Shown here in pieces: positions 59,601 to 64,000 of a DNA stretch of 64,000 bases; position 1 is the first letter of the stretch, and every line of letters begins with the position of its first letter. This DNA comes from Corythucha ciliata (taxonomy: Eukaryota; Arthropoda; Insecta; Hemiptera; Tingidae): the NCBI GenBank assembly GCA_038030265.1, contig CM075940.1, positions 16,815,604 through 16,879,603 on the forward strand. The letters run 5' to 3'. Position numbers and translations under genes: made by a program. Under the pieces are notes generated by a model. It did no database searches. It saw nothing but the letters and a program-made list of their open reading frames with translations, and was not told the origin of the DNA.

Positions 59601-62471
59601 AAGGGAATGATAAATAGCATTTTTAGGCTACAGTCTCTTGGGAGAGAGAGTCAAGAAGAGAAAGAAAAATAAAGTGGTCCTAGTATGAAGGGGGAAGTTG
59701 GGAGATTATGAACGAGAGATTCTTAGCCTAGTAATAACAAGAAGTCTCTCGGTCAACTCTCAATAGTGCAATAAACTTGAAAATGTTCACGGACCGGTTA
59801 CAAGGAGACTACGCGGGTTCTAGATGAGGTTTCATGGTGAAGGGTAGGGGGAGGGGGACTCGATTATCTCAAAAAATCTAGAGCGTAATAGATACAGCAA
59901 GGGACTTGTGTTTATCGAATTATTCGCGCTCGTTTAATCACGGCTAAGGAAAAAAAATGGGGACATTTCATAAACCGCGGGATTCAGCCGTGCCCTGACG
60001 AGCTCATGCCGAAAATAATGACCTTTAACCACCATTGGGCCTGTGATCAAAGAAAATTGACTCATTGGCGCTGAATGTATCGTTTTTTAGACCACTAAGC
60101 CCCCCCCCTCCACATTTTCCTGTAACACATTCGGATTTTAATAACAGTGGTTAGTTCAAAAACGTTTTGATTGCCGAGCGATTATAGTTATCAAGTGAGG
60201 TGGAGTGAGAGAACCGTGCGATCATAACGTTACCGGGCAGTGCATGTGACTGTTTACTTCCTTTTATTTAAATTTAATTTAAAGAACTTCTCGCCTCATT
60301 TATTCATCCCGTCCTCACCTCACTATTTACATTCACTTTCTATTTTCTTCATTCTTGAACGCTTTACTTCCAGAGAAAAGTAATTTTCTTCCACTGTGCT
60401 TCCCTTTTTTCACTCGTTTTGACAGCGCTTCAAGTCGTTTACTTAGCTGATTTACCCTCCTTTTCTACCAGTAATAGGACACTTTCCCTACCCAAATAGC
60501 ACCCCCTCTTTTTTATCCTGAGAGGAAAACGTTGTCTATAGGTAAAGAAGTGGGACAAGGCAAATGAAAAATACAAAAAAAGACTTCTGGCATCGATGGT
60601 TTCGATAGTTATAAATCTATATCTTTAACACAACACCGTAGGGAGGGCAGGAGGACCCCTCAATGTCAATAAGGGGTCTCGTTTATCAATCAACAGGGCA
60701 AGACAATAGCTGCCTCTTTAAGATATTTATTTGATGTTTGAAGGGACCTCATTTTTTTTTCTTCCCACGCTCAATTCTCAACTCAAAAAGAAGGATGTTT
60801 CGTGAGATGTAACAATAAGACAGTTAGAGTAGTACTTTGCCCCCCCTCTTCACGGGAATTATTATTAAACCCATAATTTGGCATATTGGGACGAACAAAA
60901 TTGATGAAAATAATGCGAAACAATAAAGGTCCTATAGCATAGGAAACTCGCGCGCAATAGAAGTACAAGGAAGAGCCTCATGCACCCATCACGCAATCCT
61001 CGCTGATGGGCCACTCAGAAGTCGAAAAAAACCGGCCAAAACGAACTAATAACGCGAAATGTCTTTTTTTTTTTGTCACTGTCACAGTGACCCCCACGTC
61101 ACGGCCCCCTTGGGTGCATTTTGGGTCGGAACCGGCTGCATTATTTTGTCCAAGAGCTTCATGAACCGCGTGTCCGCGTCCGGCTCAAATCAAAACACTT
61201 TCAAAATTGTAGGTAATTTGAAATGGTATGATGAGAAAGAGGTTACTTCCTTTCGTAAGCCCCGAAAAGCCATGCCCAAGAGGTCTACTAATCTATTAAA
61301 TGAAAATTGATATCTTTCCGGACGACAAGGGAAGGGCACAGGACAACACTATTCGAGTTTTTTCGGGAGGGGGGGGGGCTCTCCAGCTGTGATCTCTATT
61401 TCACCCCCGGGAAGGCCACCATTAGATGCACAAGGAAGGCGTGTCCTGAGCGCACCGAGGACCGTCATAGCGCACAGGACTATCAGTACTCCAGTAATGG
61501 GCAGATTGGCTACTAATTCCGGTTACTCACGTCCTTTTATCGGCACCTTCACTTCGCAGGCTCAATCTGAGGCCAAAACATCAATCATTTTTTAGCACAC
61601 CAGTAATCCCTACCAATGGAAGGCGAAAAGACTCTCCAGACTTTCATGTTTTTAAAAAACGCAGAGGAAATACAAAATCATCAGGCCGTTGGTTACTAAA
61701 CTCACGTTCTATCAGCGCGCGTTGTATTTTTCCACTCGCAAGTTCATATGTTTTGATTTTCAGACTAGTTAACAATGAAGAAAAACTCTTGTGCTTTGAT
61801 TGCACGCATGAAAGTCAGATGGGAATGCTCTAACGCCGCTCCTTTTAGGGAATAAATAATTTATTCTGCATACATTCCGTTAGCCTTGTTTTTTCCTCAG
61901 ACGAATGCGTATCACGATAATTTTTCTTCGGAGACATAAATTATTCAAGATAATCTTTTTTAATTTTTCATAAGAGCTGTAACGTAAAATTTTCATTTTC
62001 TAGGGCTCGCTTTTCTCCCTCCCTCCAGCTTCCTAGAAATATATTTATGGCACATTTAAGGAATACTACGCATACTGACATTTAGGAGAAACCCGCATGG
62101 TAGATGTTGGACGAAACTCCTAATCCTCTAAAAGCTTGGGATGTTCTCACGTTGCTCGTAATGAGAGGGTGGATAAAAAAAAATTCGTTGAAACAAAGAG
62201 GATGTATAAGAAAGAAAAACACGCGAATTTTCCAGCGGGTTTATGGTAAGTGAATGCACAGTGCGCCGCGTCTTTGGTCTGTGGGGAGGGGGAGCCGCCG
62301 ATGTCAGCGGCTCCGGTATGGGAGACGTTCCCAGGATCCTTTAGATAGGCGAATGTACGCAATTGGCCCTCCTGGATTTAGAGACTATCAATTTAGCAGT
62401 AAAATCCCCCAGCTATCGTATTAAAAAACCGCGGCTTTGGCTCCTGTAATAACTACTATTATTTAGTTGCC
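56671..62471. other. Long unassigned non-coding stretch
   Basis: No gene or full element was found. Landmarks are A24 at 58502-58525, C12 at 58800-58811, A19 at 59080-59098 and G10 at 61369-61378. A palindrome GTCACTGTCACAGTGAC lies at 61075-61091. Frames at 58377-58751 and 61059-61595 show no domain. Confidence 0.4.
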
Positions 62472-62527
62472 AATGTGCCAATCACGCGAAATTGGTTATT
62501 ATACCAATTTCGCGTGATTGGCACATT
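62472..62527. repeat. Perfect 25-bp hairpin with 6-nt loop
   Basis: The arm starting AATGTGCCAATCACGCGAAA (62472-62496) is exactly complementary to 62503-62527; the loop is TATTAT. No flanking duplication was seen. A perfect arm this long is unlikely by chance. It could be a tiny fold-back element, a recent snap-back duplication, or a small-RNA hairpin. Confidence 0.85.
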
Positions 62528-62625
62528 TCATGTAAAAACGAAATCTCACAGATTTTGGTCTCTGTCAATAATCGAAAATAACGTTTTCCATTTGCACAAG
62601 AAATGTGCCCTGAGGCAGCTCATTG

Positions 62626-62664
62626 CAGTGCCGGCCTTAAACATTTGGCGCCCCCGGGCGAATC
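62626..62664 (+). mobile_element. hAT-like terminus next to repeat block 5
   Basis: The sequence starts CAGTGCCGGCCTTAAACATT and runs into a GGCGCCCCCGGGC block. CAGTGCCGGCC with a nearby GGCGCCCC block is a layout I know from hAT ends. It stands less than 50 bp before the degenerate array, the same arrangement as at 3315. The other end lies outside the window or has decayed. Confidence 0.45.
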
Positions 62665-62689
62665 TTTCTCCAACGCCTCCGTAAAGTTA

Positions 62690-64000
62690 CCTTATGGACC
62701 GGCGAACTGGCGTCCCCCCCCCCCACTTCTTCCCAACTTCATCGGTGAATTAGCGACTTGTCTCCATCTTAACCTCGAATTAGCGATTTTTCTTGCAATG
62801 AATTTGTGTTTTTCCTGATATGTGATATGAGCCGTTAATGAGCGATTTTACCCGTGAATTTTAGCGCTACATTTTCTAATTTTAGCCACGAAGTTGTCTC
62901 CGGAAATCGTGACTTGCCATTTACTTAGTTTATTTATGTGAAATAGCAAATGTTCTCAATTTAACCCCATAAATAGTCATTTTTCTTTACTTCAGCCGTG
63001 AATTAGCGCTTCACCTAATTTTAGCCTTCTAGCGAGCCGTTTTGTTTCCCAATTGTCGCTGCTCATTAGCGCCTTTTATTAATTTTATCCTCTAATTAGC
63101 GTATTCTCCTCATCTAGCCATGGATTAGCGACTTTGTTCACTTCCAGCCACGAAGTTACCTTCAGAAGCCGAAATGCGCGTTTACCCCATTTTAACTAAG
63201 AATTAGCATCAGCGTTTCTCTCAATTTTATCGGTGAATTTACCGTTTTTCCCTCATTTTAGCCCTGAATTAACGATTTTCCTTCACTTTAGCCGTGAATT
63301 AGCGATTTTTATGAATTTTGCAGTGAATTCGTGTTTTTCCTTATTTCTCAATTTCCTGTGAATTAGCAAATTTTCTCAAATTACCCCTTTCCTCATTTTA
63401 GCCGCTAATTATAGTTTTTTCTACGTTTCATCAACAAATTATAGTTCCACCAATTTTCTCCGCGAATTTTCTGAACTTTGGCCACGGCTTAGCGATTTTT
63501 TTCACTTTCTAGCACGAAGTTACCTTCAGAAGCCGCGAATTGACGTTTTCTCCATTTAATCCATGAATTAGCGTTTTCCTTACTTCAGCGCTTCTTCTGA
63601 ATTTTATCCATGAATCAGCATTTTGTCTCCATTTTAGCCGAGAATTAGCGATTTATCTGAATTTTGCAGTGAATTCTTGTTTTTCCTTATTTTAGCCGCT
63701 AATTAACAATTTTTCTCAATTTAATCCATGAATTAGCAACTTTTATTAATTTTAGCTGTGAATTAGTGAGTTTTTTCGCTTTTAGCTATGCATTAGCGTT
63801 TTTTCGCAGTTTGAGCCATGAACTTGCCTTCAGAAGCTGAAAACTGTCGTTTCCATACTTTTAGCCTCTAAGCGATTTTTTTTTTTTTTTTACAATTTAT
63901 TCTCCATTTTATCCGTCAGTACGTGATTTTAGCCGCTAAAGAGCGATTTTTCCCAATTTTATCCGTGAATTAGTACTTTTTGTTAATTTTTACCCGCGAA
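62690..64000 (+). repeat. Degenerate tandem array, TTAGCCGTGAATTAGCG-type (block 5), runs off the window
   Basis: About 35 diverged units of 30-40 bp built on GTGAATTAGCG, then ATTTTTCTCAATTTTAGCC. The marker CACGAAGTTACCTTCAGAAG recurs in diverged form near 62885, 63148, 63511 and 63811, so a higher-order period of about 260-360 bp is visible. Same orientation and phrases as block 1. The array continues past the window end. Confidence 0.8.

Noticed and set aside
62690..64000. Regular short repeats that could suggest a CRISPR array
   Set aside because: Units are diverged and contiguous, with no unique spacers of even length and no cas genes; it is a degenerate minisatellite.

Overview
The window looks like a non-coding, repeat-rich stretch of an invertebrate nuclear genome. 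The base composition is AT-rich and dotted with long runs of G or C (at least 28 runs of 9 or more). I see no convincing long gene, no operons and no bacterial signals. The retroelements are decayed non-LTR (LINE) copies. The longest has an endonuclease, a reverse transcriptase, a ribonuclease H remnant and a Cys/His C-terminal knuckle, the architecture of the I/R1/Jockey group common in arthropods. An arthropod is my best guess, but the sequence does not prove it.

Layout. 1-2900: unassigned sequence with an imperfect direct repeat. 2880-3165: GC-rich repeats. 3315-4284: a hAT-like end followed by a degenerate AT-rich array. 4285-5368: a broken CR1/L2-like LINE ending in (TC)n. 7900-8260: a second block of the same degenerate repeat family. 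15515-15899: a 385-bp fold-back element flanked by TTAA/TTGA. 16230-16640: a third block. 16641-31120: mostly unassigned. 31130-31910: a LINE 3' end with an (AAT)n tail, split by a 350-bp TA-flanked inverted-repeat element. 36116-36428: a weak candidate exon. 37243-37524: a 141-bp tandem duplication. 37968-42197: a small inverted-repeat element split by a 4-kb 5'-truncated LINE. 43985-44058: a tRNA-like (SINE head) sequence. 52795-53160: a fourth degenerate block, inverted. 53252-53761: a 510-bp non-autonomous hAT element with 8-bp target duplications. 55473-55615: a 136-bp Harbinger-like hairpin element. 56288-56670: a 383-bp second copy of the TTAA fold-back family. 62472-62527: a perfect 25-bp hairpin. 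62626-64000: a fifth degenerate block behind another hAT-like end, running off the window.

The two most interesting signals are these. First, the two TTAA fold-back elements are the same length and share conserved blocks. In other blocks they differ from each other, yet in each copy the two arms still match. Second, one degenerate repeat superfamily occurs at five places in 64 kb, and at two of them it sits directly behind a hAT-like terminus. Nested insertions at 31.2-31.9 kb and 38.0-42.2 kb give a readable order of events. No database search was possible; family names rest on motif reading only.
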